This document shows, piece after piece, positions 1 through 8,941 of a stretch of 64,000 nucleotides of DNA. The DNA is from Sediminicoccus rosea. Lineage in GTDB: Bacteria; Pseudomonadota; Alphaproteobacteria; Acetobacterales; Acetobacteraceae. Position 1 is the first letter of the stretch; every line of letters starts with the position of its first letter. A program made the translations under genes and the position numbers. Where the stretch lies: contig NZ_CP137852.1 of NCBI RefSeq assembly GCF_033547095.1, positions 2,349,501-2,413,500 on the forward strand, in the 5' to 3' direction. Under the pieces are notes generated by a model, which saw only the letters and a program-made list of their open reading frames with translations, was not told the origin of the DNA and searched no databases.

Positions 1-163
1 GCTTGAATTCGTCGCGCGATAGGATAATTAGCCGGCGCGGCTTGGCGCGTTTGAGGGCGTTCATGACGAAGTGTCGCCCGAAAGATCCCGTCCCGCCGGT
101 GACCAGGATGGATTTGTCGTCCAGGTATTTGTATTGGCTGTCGATATCGTTGATCAGCTTCAT
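1..163 (-). CDS. pseB: PseB, UDP-GlcNAc 4,6-dehydratase (N-terminal part, cut by window edge)
   Basis: Only the first 54 residues lie in the window; the gene continues past the left edge. The visible part opens MKLINDIDSQYKYLDDKS and then carries the Rossmann NAD(P)-binding motif ILVTGGTGSFGRHF, which is typical of the PseB/FlaA1 short-chain dehydratases. PseB does the first step of pseudaminic acid synthesis, converting UDP-GlcNAc to a 4-keto-6-deoxy sugar with C5 inversion. The start ATG overlaps the stop of the upstream epimerase gene as ATGA, so it is translationally coupled to it. PseG, PseH and PseI in the same operon support the Pse reading. A capsule-type 4,6-dehydratase is the alternative, since the C-terminal part cannot be seen. 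Confidence 0.85.
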   Translation of the reverse strand, partial: MKLINDIDSQYKYLDDKSILVTGGTGSFGRHFVMNALKRAKPRRLIILSRDEFK

Positions 164-1044
164 GCGGCGTCTTCCATTCCTGTAGATTGGGTGGGTGGGC
201 CGCCGGCTGCCGTCGCCAGGGCGATGCGGATGCGTTCTGGCAGCGACCCGGGGGCAGGACCATAGGCTGCGTTAAGGCGCGACAGGTCCATCTCAAAAAC
301 TGGGTGTGCGACCTGGGTGGCGAGCGGGGCGCCGCTCGCCTGCGCGACTAGCGCGACGAGACGATTGATCGAATGCGGACCGGGATAGCCGACGTTCAGG
401 ATGCTCGTGGGCGCGGCTGGCCGGAGTGCGGCGCGTGCCACCACGCTGGCAGCATCCTCGACATGCATGGCCGCCCACATGACCGGCGCGGCGGGCAGAC
501 TGGGGGTCAAGCCGAGCGCTGCGGCGCGGCAAAGCTGTTGAACCAGGCCGCCCCGCCGCGGCGCGCCGAACAGGCCGGGCAGGCGGAGGATCGTGGCGGC
601 CAGCCCGCCGGCCGCCTCCAGAACGCGCTCCGCCTCACGCTTGCCGAGACCATAGGCAGATTGCGGATCGGTCGTCTCCTCGCGTGCCGGCATGGGCTGC
701 GTGGGCGCGTAGACGGTCATCGACGAGATGTGCACTAGGCGTTGCACCCCCGCCTCGGCCAGGTGGCGCGTCATCTGGACGCTCCTCGCCGCCGCCGCCG
801 TGTCATCATAGCTGCCCACGCGCTCGGCCGCGCAATGCACCACCACGGCCGGCCGCACCGCTGCCAGCAGGGCGCGCAGGGCCGACCGGTCCAGCAGATC
901 GCAGGCCAAGCCGACGCGCCCGTCGCGCGAGGCACCGGTCGCCGCGCCACCCGCCGCGTAGATCGCGTTCAGCACGTGGGCGCCGAGATAACCGGCCGCC
1001 CCCGTGACCAGAATGGGCCCTAGATGTGCTGCCATGTGATCCAC
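160..1044 (-). CDS. NAD(P)-dependent sugar epimerase/dehydratase, extended SDR
   Basis: A 294-residue extended short-chain dehydrogenase. The N-terminus has the glycine-rich nucleotide-binding motif VTGAAGYLGAH. Further in are HISSMTVYAP and YGLGKREAE, giving the SDR Ser and Tyr-x-x-x-Lys catalytic residues. It lies between pseI and pseB, so it probably acts on a nucleotide sugar, or reduces or epimerises an intermediate of the surface sugar; its substrate cannot be read from sequence. The GTG start at 1044 has GAGG seven bases upstream, better than the internal ATG at 1035. The gene overlaps the end of pseI by 25 bases. It is not one of the six canonical Pse enzymes, so it is an accessory step or a branch enzyme. 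Confidence 0.8.
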   Translation of the reverse strand: MDHMAAHLGPILVTGAAGYLGAHVLNAIYAAGGAATGASRDGRVGLACDLLDRSALRALLAAVRPAVVVHCAAERVGSYDDTAAAARSVQMTRHLAEAGVQRLVHISSMTVYAPTQPMPAREETTDPQSAYGLGKREAERVLEAAGGLAATILRLPGLFGAPRRGGLVQQLCRAAALGLTPSLPAAPVMWAAMHVEDAASVVARAALRPAAPTSILNVGYPGPHSINRLVALVAQASGAPLATQVAHPVFEMDLSRLNAAYGPAPGSLPERIRIALATAAGGPPTQSTGMEDAA

Positions 1045-2051
1045 TCATCCGCCTCAATGCGCGTCTTGGCGGAGCGGCCCAGGACATGATCCATCATATG
1101 CGGCGGGATGCCGAGACCAGGGCGTTTGGCCGTCAGCATCTCCCGCGACAGCACCTCGCCGGGCTCTATCGCGCGCGCGGCGTGCAGGCTGCGGCGGCAC
1201 TTCTCATACATGTCGGCCTCCTCGGGCCTGGGGCCGGCCTTCGCGCCGTCGCCGATTGCCTTCTCCACCTCGCGCACGTGCCGCACCATGGCGGCGAACT
1301 CGCCAGGTTCCATGGCGAAGCGGTGGTCGGGGCCAGCCATAGCGCGGTCGAGCGTGAAGTGCTTCTCGATCATGCAGCCGCCCAGCGCCACCGAGGCGAT
1401 TGGGATATGCTCGCCGATGGTGTGGTCGGAATAGCCGGTTAGCACGCCGAAAGCGTCGCGCATCACCCGCATCGCTGCGAGGTTGCTGAGTTCGCTCGGT
1501 GCCGGATAGAGCGAGGTGCATTGCAGGAGCACGATGTCGCGGTTACCGGCGGTGCGGCAGGTTTCCACCGCGCGTTGGATCTCCATCCAGTCCGCCATGC
1601 CGGTCGATAGGATCACCGGCTTGCAGGTCTCTGCACAAAGACGCACCAGGTCGAGGTCGGTAATGTCGAAGGAGGCCACTTTATTGGCCGCCATGCCCAG
1701 CGCGGCGAGTTCGGCGATAGCCTCTGGGTCGCAGGGCGAAGATAGGAACACGACGCCCCTTTGCTCGGCGTGCTCCTTCAGCGGCGCGTGCCAGCTGCGG
1801 TCGAGTTCGATGGACTCGATCAGCTCGTAGATGGATACGCCCTTCAGGTAGTTCACGTCGGGCGTGCGGCGCGAATAGTGGCTGGATGCCTTGAAAGTTT
1901 GGAACTTGACAGCGTCCGCGCCGCTTTCGGCGGCGGCGTCAATCAGGCGCAGTGCTAGGGCGAAGTCGCCGTTATGGTTCGAGCCAATCTCAGCGATGAT
2001 GAAGTTGGGCTGGCCGTCCCCGATGGCGCGGCCGTCGATCTCGATCTGCAT
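1020..2051 (-). CDS. pseI: Pseudaminic acid synthase PseI (NeuB family)
   Basis: 343 residues, the usual NeuB-family length. It condenses phosphoenolpyruvate with a 6-deoxy-diacetamido hexose to give the nine-carbon acid. The N-terminal TIM barrel starts with FIIAEIGSNHNGD and includes AVKFQTFKAS, LSSPCD, ILSTGMA and GYSDHT; EKHFT supplies a His of the metal site. From about residue 285 there is a SAF/antifreeze-like domain (RRSLHAARAIEPGEVL). An AAGGAGG lies about nine bases before the ATG. PseG and PseH in the same operon favour pseudaminic over legionaminic or sialic acid; the barrel alone would not decide this. Confidence 0.9.
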   Translation of the reverse strand: MQIEIDGRAIGDGQPNFIIAEIGSNHNGDFALALRLIDAAAESGADAVKFQTFKASSHYSRRTPDVNYLKGVSIYELIESIELDRSWHAPLKEHAEQRGVVFLSSPCDPEAIAELAALGMAANKVASFDITDLDLVRLCAETCKPVILSTGMADWMEIQRAVETCRTAGNRDIVLLQCTSLYPAPSELSNLAAMRVMRDAFGVLTGYSDHTIGEHIPIASVALGGCMIEKHFTLDRAMAGPDHRFAMEPGEFAAMVRHVREVEKAIGDGAKAGPRPEEADMYEKCRRSLHAARAIEPGEVLSREMLTAKRPGLGIPPHMMDHVLGRSAKTRIEADEWITWQHI

Positions 2052-2056
2052 GGTGC

Positions 2057-3019
2057 TCAGCCTCCTTCCATTGGAGTCATCTGGTTGTTCCAGTTGCGCT
2101 TGAGGCGCATCGGCCGCACCTCATGCCGCCGGGCGTACCCCAGCCAGTCGCCGATCGGGTCGGCCCCGGCGGCGATCGCTAGGCAGAGGGTGGTGGAGAC
2201 GCGTGGGTTTACCTCGAAGGGTGCCACCCGGCCGTCATCGCCCAGGATGAGTTGTACGTTGTAGGGGCCTTCCGGGCGAAGCGCCCTGTGCAGGGCTTCG
2301 CAATAGGCGACCACGCGAGACTCCATGTGGATCTCCGCCCGTATGGTGACACCACGCTTGGAGAGAACGCGGATCGGGATCAGGTCGCACAGACGCGCCT
2401 GGGCGTCGGCTGAAACATACACGGTATATTCCGTGCCGGGGAGCTTCTCCTGCAGCACGACTGCCGCAGCCTTCTGTCGGTAGAGGCCGAGGTAATGCGG
2501 CACCTGCGCCGGCGCCTCCAGCACCATCACGCCGCGCGACCCGCGGCCGGAGCGGGGCTTGGCGATGCAGGGAAAGCCGATCTCTTCGGGCCGGTCGGCC
2601 GTGACGGTGAAGGGCGCATCCAGCCCCGCCGCTAGCAGGCGACGCGCGCTCTCGAACTTGTCCTGCATGGCCAGTACGAACTCCGGCTGGGGCGCGAGGA
2701 CCCGCAGCGCCGGCAAATGTCTCAGTAGGTCACGAATCTGCGGCAATTCCTCATCCACGCCCGGCACCAGCACCTCGGCGCGGCAGGCCGCCAGCACAGC
2801 GGCCGTGCGAGGGATGAAATCCGCCGCGTCGGCATGCGGGATGGCGAGCTTACGCGCCGCTGGAATGGTGTCGGGGATTGAGGCGGGGTCGGCGTCGGCG
2901 AAGAACAGGTTGTAGCGGTCGTGCAGCAGGCGCTGCAGCGCCTCGCTCGCGGCACCGCCGCCGCCAGTGAAGACGACCACGGGCAGCTTCTTGTCGATCG
3001 CGCTGTCAGCGAGGGTCAT
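2057..3019 (-). CDS. ATP-grasp family ligase in the pseudaminic acid operon
   Basis: 320 residues from the ATG at 3019, four bases after the end of pseH; a longer open frame upstream only runs through pseH. The N-terminus PVVVFTGGGGAASEALQRLL looks like a pre-ATP-grasp Rossmann fold, as in CarB-like ligases. Mid-protein features typical of ATP-grasp are FPCIAKPRSGRGSRGVMVL (ATP-binding strand and loop), VLQEKLPGTEYTVYV and, near the end, APFEVNPRVSTT, where Glu and Asn would bind magnesium. Such enzymes join a carboxylate to an amine through an acyl phosphate. Its place between pseH and pseI suggests it modifies the sugar acid, for example by amidation or acylation with an amino acid, but the substrate is unknown. 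Confidence 0.8.
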   Translation of the reverse strand: MTLADSAIDKKLPVVVFTGGGGAASEALQRLLHDRYNLFFADADPASIPDTIPAARKLAIPHADAADFIPRTAAVLAACRAEVLVPGVDEELPQIRDLLRHLPALRVLAPQPEFVLAMQDKFESARRLLAAGLDAPFTVTADRPEEIGFPCIAKPRSGRGSRGVMVLEAPAQVPHYLGLYRQKAAAVVLQEKLPGTEYTVYVSADAQARLCDLIPIRVLSKRGVTIRAEIHMESRVVAYCEALHRALRPEGPYNVQLILGDDGRVAPFEVNPRVSTTLCLAIAAGADPIGDWLGYARRHEVRPMRLKRNWNNQMTPMEGG

Positions 3020-3023
3020 GCCG

Positions 3024-3584
3024 TCAACCTGGTTGGGCCGCACGAAAGGCGGCGTGGAATGCCGTGATGCGATGCGGCTTCCAAGCGGCCGCAGTGAGGG
3101 ACCAGATGCCGACGGGTTCCGCCGCGCTCGCCTCCGCCTCCGCCTCGCGGGTGAAGCCAAGGCGCACGTGCAGGCGCTGGCTGAGGGCGTTGCGCCTCAG
3201 AATGCGGGTTCGCAGCAGGGCGAAGCCGGGCCGCTCGAAAATCCGGTCGAGCGCAAGCACGCCGAGCGCGAAGCCCGAGCCGCGCGGCGCATCCATCTCG
3301 CCCAGATAGATCGTCCAGTCGCCCGTGCCAGCGTCTTCCGGGCTGAGCTTGAGCCCGACATGGCCGACCGGCCGCCCGCGATGCTCCAGGACATAAAGGG
3401 CATGCGTGTCGGAGCTGGCGAGGACGCCACGGAGGTAGCCGAGATGCGCCTCGAAGCTTGTCGGTCGCGGCTGCAGCATCATTTCAGCGATACGCGGTGC
3501 ACACCGCCAGGCGAAGAGCGTCGGCGCATCCGCCAGCGTCACGTCGCGCAGTAGGAACTCCGCGCGGATGAGCCCGAGCGTCAT
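3024..3584 (-). CDS. pseH: PseH-like GNAT N-acetyltransferase
   Basis: 186 residues from the ATG at 3584, which overlaps the pseG stop as ATGA; a GGAAGG lies about nine bases upstream. A second ATG two codons earlier (3590) is possible. The protein has the GNAT layout: N-terminal LRDVTLADAPTLFAWR, central VLEHRGRPVGHVGLKLS, YLGEMDAPRGSGFALGVLALD in the acetyl-CoA-binding area, and RILRRNALSQRLHVRLGF near the end, the common asparagine-Ser motif of RimJ/PseH-type enzymes. PseH acetylates the 4-amino group of the UDP-linked sugar. The assignment rests on the fold plus adjacency to pseG and pseI. Confidence 0.85.
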   Translation of the reverse strand: MTLGLIRAEFLLRDVTLADAPTLFAWRCAPRIAEMMLQPRPTSFEAHLGYLRGVLASSDTHALYVLEHRGRPVGHVGLKLSPEDAGTGDWTIYLGEMDAPRGSGFALGVLALDRIFERPGFALLRTRILRRNALSQRLHVRLGFTREAEAEASAAEPVGIWSLTAAAWKPHRITAFHAAFRAAQPG

Positions 3585-4615
3585 GCCCATCGGCCTTCCA
3601 GCAGACCATCTGCCACTCGATGGATACCGAGCGCGTCCACCGCGCGCATGCCGGCGAACGCGGCCCCCATGCGCCATTTCTCGTCGACTAGTGCGGTGTC
3701 TATTGCCGCTTCGATAGTAGCGTCGGATAGCGTGTCGGCCATTCCTAACACACGGGCCGCGCCAAGCCGCTCCACGCAAGCGCTGACGCCAATTTGGTTG
3801 TCGGCAAGAAGTACGATTAGTGAGGGCAGCCCCAGCGCGCAACGTTCCCATGTGGTAGTGCCAGCAGCTCCGAGCGCTAGGTCAGCGGCAACCATCAGGT
3901 AAGGTAGCCTATCGTTGAACGCCGCGTAGTCAATGTGTGCCACGTTGGCAACCGTGCGTGCCACCTCGGGTTCCAGAGGGTTGGAGACGCCGCCCAACAG
4001 GTCAACGTCGAGGGTCGCATATTTCGGTCGCGCAAGCAGACGTGCGACGCGCAGCGTGATGCCCAACGGGTCGTTTGCACCGAAGGTCACCAGTAGACGG
4101 CGCACCGGCCCCGGCCGCCTCGAAATAGCCTGGCGGATTTGCCGAAACGTGTCGTTCAACAGGGCCCAGCGCAGGCCAGTAAGCAGGCGCGTGCCTGCCG
4201 GCAGCAGTCCAGCGTAGCGCTCCGTAGGGTTCGTGAACTCCGTGGCATCAAGCAGAACGTCGCAGTCATGCGAACGGTCAGCAAGATCGTCGATGACCAT
4301 CAGGTGGCGTACCGCTGGGCGGATTGCGCGCTCATAGGCCCGGTCGCGACCGTAATGGTCTACCACCAGCCAATCGGCCCGCTCCGCACTAATGGCAGCG
4401 AGCGTAGCAACCGGATCGCCAGCCGGGTCGTCTGGGATCATCGTACATTCGAAGCCCTGCGCGCGAATAATGTGCGGGATTGCACCCGGCTGGTCGGCGC
4501 AGATGAATTGCACCGCTGCGCCGCGTCGACGAAGCTCCTGCGCCAGAGAAAGGCAGCGCATGACATGGCCCGAGCCAATGACTCGCGAGGCGTCGGCACG
4601 GAAAACAAGTTTCAT
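3581..4615 (-). CDS. pseG: PseG, UDP-2,4-diacetamido-trideoxy-altrose hydrolase
   Basis: 344 residues from the ATG at 4615, which overlaps the upstream TPR gene stop as ATGA. The N-terminus MKLVFRADASRVIGSGHVMR is diagnostic of PseG; His17 in GSGHVMR matches the catalytic histidine reported for Campylobacter PseG. The fold is GT-B-like (MurG-related), with LVTFGANDPLGITLRVA starting the second half and GAAGTTTWERCALGLPSLIVLLADNQ in the UDP-binding region. It removes UDP from the diacetamido sugar before PseI acts. All pathway partners nearby are co-directional. Confidence 0.93.
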   Translation of the reverse strand: MKLVFRADASRVIGSGHVMRCLSLAQELRRRGAAVQFICADQPGAIPHIIRAQGFECTMIPDDPAGDPVATLAAISAERADWLVVDHYGRDRAYERAIRPAVRHLMVIDDLADRSHDCDVLLDATEFTNPTERYAGLLPAGTRLLTGLRWALLNDTFRQIRQAISRRPGPVRRLLVTFGANDPLGITLRVARLLARPKYATLDVDLLGGVSNPLEPEVARTVANVAHIDYAAFNDRLPYLMVAADLALGAAGTTTWERCALGLPSLIVLLADNQIGVSACVERLGAARVLGMADTLSDATIEAAIDTALVDEKWRMGAAFAGMRAVDALGIHRVADGLLEGRWA

Positions 4616-7600
4616 GCCCGAGCGCCCCAACCGCGCCGTGACAGACCGGTGAGGTCGCGCGCTATGGCAGAGATGATGCCGGCGCGGCTGCCATAGGTAT
4701 GGAGATCATAGTGGATGATGCTGGGCTGCCAGACATCGACGCCATCGGGGCCGCTGCGCCATACATCGGCGGCGCCCGGCCAGGTGGTGAAGGACCAGAC
4801 TGGCACGCCCACTGCGCCCGCAGTGTCGCGCATTGAGACCCCGACGGAGATGACGAGGTCGAGTTCGGCAATGAGCGCTGCTGTGCCCTCGAAATCGTCG
4901 AACAGGTCGAGCCCCGGGATCACGGCGAGGTTACCCTGGAACACCTCCTGCTCCGCATGGGTCAGGTTCACCTGGAGGTTGACAAAGCGCGTGCCCTCAA
5001 CCGCCAGAAAGGGGCCGAGCTCCTCAGCCTGGAGGAAGCCACGCTGTCGGTAACCACTACTGTAGGAGCCACGCCAGCATAGGCCTACGCGCAGGCCGGC
5101 TGGCAAAGCGTCGAGTATCCGTCGCGCCTCAGCGCGGCGGCCCGGATCGGTCTTAATTAGTCGCCGCTCAATATCCTCGCCGTCGCGCAAACTACCCTCA
5201 AAATACACGCGATGGATCAGGGAGTCGCTGTTGCAGACGAAGCCACCGTCATCGACTAAATCATAAGGAATGGACATCTCCAGTACGCGCGGTGAAACGG
5301 ACGGCCACGCTGTCGAAATTAGAGTGACATCTCCATCGCGCCGACGCAAACGGCGATGCCCGGAATGTACTGGGATGAAGTCGATCTCTGGGAAAGTACG
5401 GGAGAGCAGTGTGGTTAGCCGCGGATCACAGGCGAAAGTGACTTGCGCGCCAGAGCGGATCAGCCATGGGCAGCAGACCATCGTCACTCGCAACTCATCG
5501 CCGGGGCCGCCGCGCATTCCGACGAGCAGTCGCTGCCCGTGCAGTGATTCACCGCGCCAGACCCTCATCGAGCCGGGGAAGGCTTGGTCGAACAACGTAC
5601 AGAGATCGGCATGTGCTGTGATAGCCTCCTGCCACTCGCTCCGCAGCATGTGGCACATGACGCTGTGCCAAAGCACGCGGGCGCCCGGATCTTTGCCGGT
5701 GCCGGCAGCCGCACGCCGCGCGACGCCGTAAGCCGCGAGCGCGGCGTCAATGTCGTCGCTCTCCTCTTCGAGTAGGCCTAGCTGCGCGTATAGCCGCACA
5801 TAACCCGGTGAGAGCATGCGCGCCGTAAACAGCGCTACCCGGGCGCCCTGCACGTCACCGGTCCGCTGCAGCGTGATGCCCAGAAGGAGATGCGCGTGCG
5901 CATTCAGCGGGTCGATCGCCACAGCACGCCGAATAAGGACAAGAAGCCCTTCATCCGTGCCGGCTTCGATCAACTGCTCGGCGAGCGCGAGAATCAGCGG
6001 CACGTTGGCAGGGTTCGCTGTGAGCGCGGTACGGAGTACGCTCTGCGCCTCAGCACGATCGGTAAGGCGCGCCATTAAGCCGGCGACGCTGCGGGCGACG
6101 TCGGGATTGCTACTGCGCCCGAGACCCGAGGCCTCGATCACCGTCCGCGCGCCCGCGTAATCCATGCGCAGCAGCCTCAGCATGACGTGCTGTTCGAGCA
6201 AAGCTATGCCGTAGCGAGGGTCGCCCACCAGTTGCGCCAAAACAGCGTCCGCTTCGGCAAGCCGCCCTGCCTCAAACAGCAGCAGGCCCAACTGGGTGCG
6301 GGTCTCGAAATCGTCCGGGAAGCGCTGCAGCACGGTGCCAAGCTTTGCGAGTTCGGCTTCCAGCCGGCCCGCTTTCATCAGCACGTCGCCGAGTGCGCGG
6401 ATGCGCCGAGGCAACAGTGGCGTGACGGTCAGCAGGCGGCGTAGCAGAGCCTCTGCAGCCGCATCCTGCCCGGCGAGGCGCAGCAACTCGCTTTGGCTTT
6501 CGAGCACGGTGTCGCGCTGGCGCTGCGCCTCGGGTAGTGAAGCGTATTGTGCCAGCGCCTCCTCCATCTGCCCAGCGACGCGAGCGAGGCGCGCCTTAGC
6601 CAGCAATCGGTCTGCCGTTTGTCCAGGCAGCGAATTGAGCACAGCGAGTGCGTCCCCATAGTAGCCCGCGCGCTCTAACGCGCCGGCCAGCAACGCTACG
6701 AGTGCCGAAGCGTCACGCTCGGCAAGCTCGATAGCACGGCGCAAAATTGGCAGAGGTTCATCTAATCCGCGGTAGCGCGTCGCGAAGCTAAGTAGGCTCG
6801 TCGCCGCCGGTGTCGCGCGTCCGGCTTCCGTTACTAGCTCCAGGGCCAGGGCGCTTACGTCAGTCAGGATGCGTTCGACGCGCAGTTGATTGTTCGTTCT
6901 CAGCAAGGAGCGGAGCCCCTCTGCCAACAGTTCGGCACAGTCACATGCGCCATCCGGGTCGCTGAGCTTCGAATTGCGAGCATAATCGCCGGCGCGCCCG
7001 CTCTCGCCATGTAGCAGTTCGACCGCGAGGGCGGCGGATAGGGCGGGCGTACTGGCTGGGTGCTCCACAATCATCGCGCGACTTGCCAGCACCGCCTCCT
7101 CCAGTTGGCCAAGTGCCACAAGCAGGCGAAGCCGCGCCAAATGCAAATGAACGATGCGCGACTCGGTCGCAATCCATGACGAAATCGTCGGCAGCAGCCG
7201 CTCCTGCTGCGCCGGAGTCAGCGACGACTTCGCCAGCCCGGGCAACGCCTTGTGGTCAGAAACCTGAGCAATTGCGGCGTCCAGACAACGCTCCGCAAGC
7301 GATTCATTCCCGGCGCGCCGGGCCACCTCGCCGATATGCCGCCATTGATCCGAAGTCAGCGCGTGAGCTGCTGGGTGCGCGGCAAGCGCTTCCACCCACG
7401 CGCAGGCGGCGGGGTAGATACCAGAACGGCGAAGCTGATCCAGCACTGTCAGCGCCGGCTCAACCTCGGGCCACTCAGCAAGCACGAGGCTCGGCAGCAT
7501 TGCGTCCGTCGCTGCGTCGGAGCAGGCTCGATGCAGGTTGAATAGGGCCTCGGTCAAGCGAGAGGCGCCACGGAACATTGGCGATTGCGCTATCCATTCA

Positions 7601-8910
7601 AGCGCGGCGGCGATCCCGTCGATTTTCGCCAACGCTATCCCGAAGTTTAGCGCCAGATGGAAGCGCGATGGATGCACCTTTAGGGCTTGCCGGCAGATTT
7701 GCAGAGCCTCTTCCGCCGCGCCGCGTGCCAGCAACAGGCGGGTGAGGCGAATCCCCGGCGTGCCGTCGCCCGGCTCGGTATGTGTGAGGAGTGCGAGCAG
7801 GCGTGCGGCGACGTGCCACTCGCGCTGAGCTTCGGCGCAGCGTGCTGCCAGCATCAGCGCTTCTGCGTGCAGGGGCTCTCGCGCTAGTACAATCCGCAGC
7901 AGGTCCCAGGCCCGCTTCGGGGCGTGCTTCGCTAGTTCGACCGAAGCCAAGCCGAGCAGGGCGCCCAGATGCTGGGGGTCAATCATCAACGCTGCCCGAA
8001 AGCTGACCTCGGCATCCTCAACCTGCTTGGCTGCAAGCTGGGCCTCGCCGCGCAGCGTGCCGACGAGGGCAGGCTCGTCGGCCACCAGAATTGTTGCCTC
8101 GTCTACGCGAGCCGTCGCGGCCAGAAGGCGGGCTAGGCTGCGTCGCGTGTCAGGTGCCGGGGCTGGTTGGAGCAGTCGCTTGCGCAGCAGCTCCTCGGCG
8201 CCTGCAGTGTCCTTTATCGCCCACAGCGCCTCAGCGAGCAGTGCGGACGCTTGGGGATGGTCTGGCGTGCGCGCTAGCAGGGCGGTCAGCACTTGCACGG
8301 CTGCTTTGGGATTAGGCACACGCAGCAAGGCTGCGGCGTGTTCCAGGGCTAGCCCGTCGTTGGTAGGCGCGTCGCGCACCAGCCCCGCCAGCAACTCGAC
8401 AGCGGCCCTTGGCTGGCCTAGCGCAAGACACTTCTGTGCGACTTCGCGGCGCTGCCTGTCATCAGTTGCTAGGCCACGCGCAACACGCAGGCTGGCGGTC
8501 GCAACGATGAATTCGCTCGCCAGCATTGCTGCGCGGGCAAGCCCGAGCCAAGCAACGAGGTTTGTCGCGTCCTCGGCAATCAGTGCGCGCCAGTGCGCGA
8601 CGGCTGTCGGCCAGTCCTCGTGCGCCTCGGCCCGCAAAGCCTCGCGCGCTGGGCCGAGCGACCAACCGGGTTCCGCAACCGCCAGAACGAACGTCTCGTC
8701 ATCGATCTCAGCCTGTACGCGCAATTCGGTGAGGGGAGCACCGCGCGCGAGCCGGAGCGTGAAGCTGCCATCCACCTCGGCCGCGCTCGCCAGAACTGCG
8801 TCGTCGAGATAGGCGCTGACGCGAACCGGTTGGTTGGAGGCGAGGTCGGCCGCCCAGCCAGCGATGTGGCCGGGCGCCACCCTCTCTATCTCGCCCTTCA
8901 AGCGTGGCAT
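4612..8910 (-). CDS. Giant TPR protein with C-terminal GT-B-like glycosyltransferase domain
   Basis: 1432 residues. Residues about 1-85 look like a small beta module (GHIAGWAADLASNQPVRVSAY) of a kind seen at the front of some glycosyltransferases. Residues about 90-1090 are made of degenerate TPR-like helical pairs (for example LVAWLGLARAAMLASEF, AHAHLLLGITLQRTGDVQGA). The last 330 residues form a GT9/GT41-like half: LVGMRGGPGDELRVTMVCCPWL, GLRVGLCWRGSYSSGYRQRG, FVNLQVNLTHAEQ and LDLVISVGVSMRDTAGAVGVPVWSF. TPR plus GT is the layout of Caulobacter FlmG, which transfers pseudaminic acid to flagellins, and the operon makes that sugar, so the acceptor may be flagellin. This is an inference: no flagellar gene is in the window. 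It is much longer than FlmG. Confidence 0.75.
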   Translation of the reverse strand: MPRLKGEIERVAPGHIAGWAADLASNQPVRVSAYLDDAVLASAAEVDGSFTLRLARGAPLTELRVQAEIDDETFVLAVAEPGWSLGPAREALRAEAHEDWPTAVAHWRALIAEDATNLVAWLGLARAAMLASEFIVATASLRVARGLATDDRQRREVAQKCLALGQPRAAVELLAGLVRDAPTNDGLALEHAAALLRVPNPKAAVQVLTALLARTPDHPQASALLAEALWAIKDTAGAEELLRKRLLQPAPAPDTRRSLARLLAATARVDEATILVADEPALVGTLRGEAQLAAKQVEDAEVSFRAALMIDPQHLGALLGLASVELAKHAPKRAWDLLRIVLAREPLHAEALMLAARCAEAQREWHVAARLLALLTHTEPGDGTPGIRLTRLLLARGAAEEALQICRQALKVHPSRFHLALNFGIALAKIDGIAAALEWIAQSPMFRGASRLTEALFNLHRACSDAATDAMLPSLVLAEWPEVEPALTVLDQLRRSGIYPAACAWVEALAAHPAAHALTSDQWRHIGEVARRAGNESLAERCLDAAIAQVSDHKALPGLAKSSLTPAQQERLLPTISSWIATESRIVHLHLARLRLLVALGQLEEAVLASRAMIVEHPASTPALSAALAVELLHGESGRAGDYARNSKLSDPDGACDCAELLAEGLRSLLRTNNQLRVERILTDVSALALELVTEAGRATPAATSLLSFATRYRGLDEPLPILRRAIELAERDASALVALLAGALERAGYYGDALAVLNSLPGQTADRLLAKARLARVAGQMEEALAQYASLPEAQRQRDTVLESQSELLRLAGQDAAAEALLRRLLTVTPLLPRRIRALGDVLMKAGRLEAELAKLGTVLQRFPDDFETRTQLGLLLFEAGRLAEADAVLAQLVGDPRYGIALLEQHVMLRLLRMDYAGARTVIEASGLGRSSNPDVARSVAGLMARLTDRAEAQSVLRTALTANPANVPLILALAEQLIEAGTDEGLLVLIRRAVAIDPLNAHAHLLLGITLQRTGDVQGARVALFTARMLSPGYVRLYAQLGLLEEESDDIDAALAAYGVARRAAAGTGKDPGARVLWHSVMCHMLRSEWQEAITAHADLCTLFDQAFPGSMRVWRGESLHGQRLLVGMRGGPGDELRVTMVCCPWLIRSGAQVTFACDPRLTTLLSRTFPEIDFIPVHSGHRRLRRRDGDVTLISTAWPSVSPRVLEMSIPYDLVDDGGFVCNSDSLIHRVYFEGSLRDGEDIERRLIKTDPGRRAEARRILDALPAGLRVGLCWRGSYSSGYRQRGFLQAEELGPFLAVEGTRFVNLQVNLTHAEQEVFQGNLAVIPGLDLFDDFEGTAALIAELDLVISVGVSMRDTAGAVGVPVWSFTTWPGAADVWRSGPDGVDVWQPSIIHYDLHTYGSRAGIISAIARDLTGLSRRGWGARA

Positions 8911-8941
8911 GGCTGTTGGCCTTGCTTCTGGATGCAGTTCG

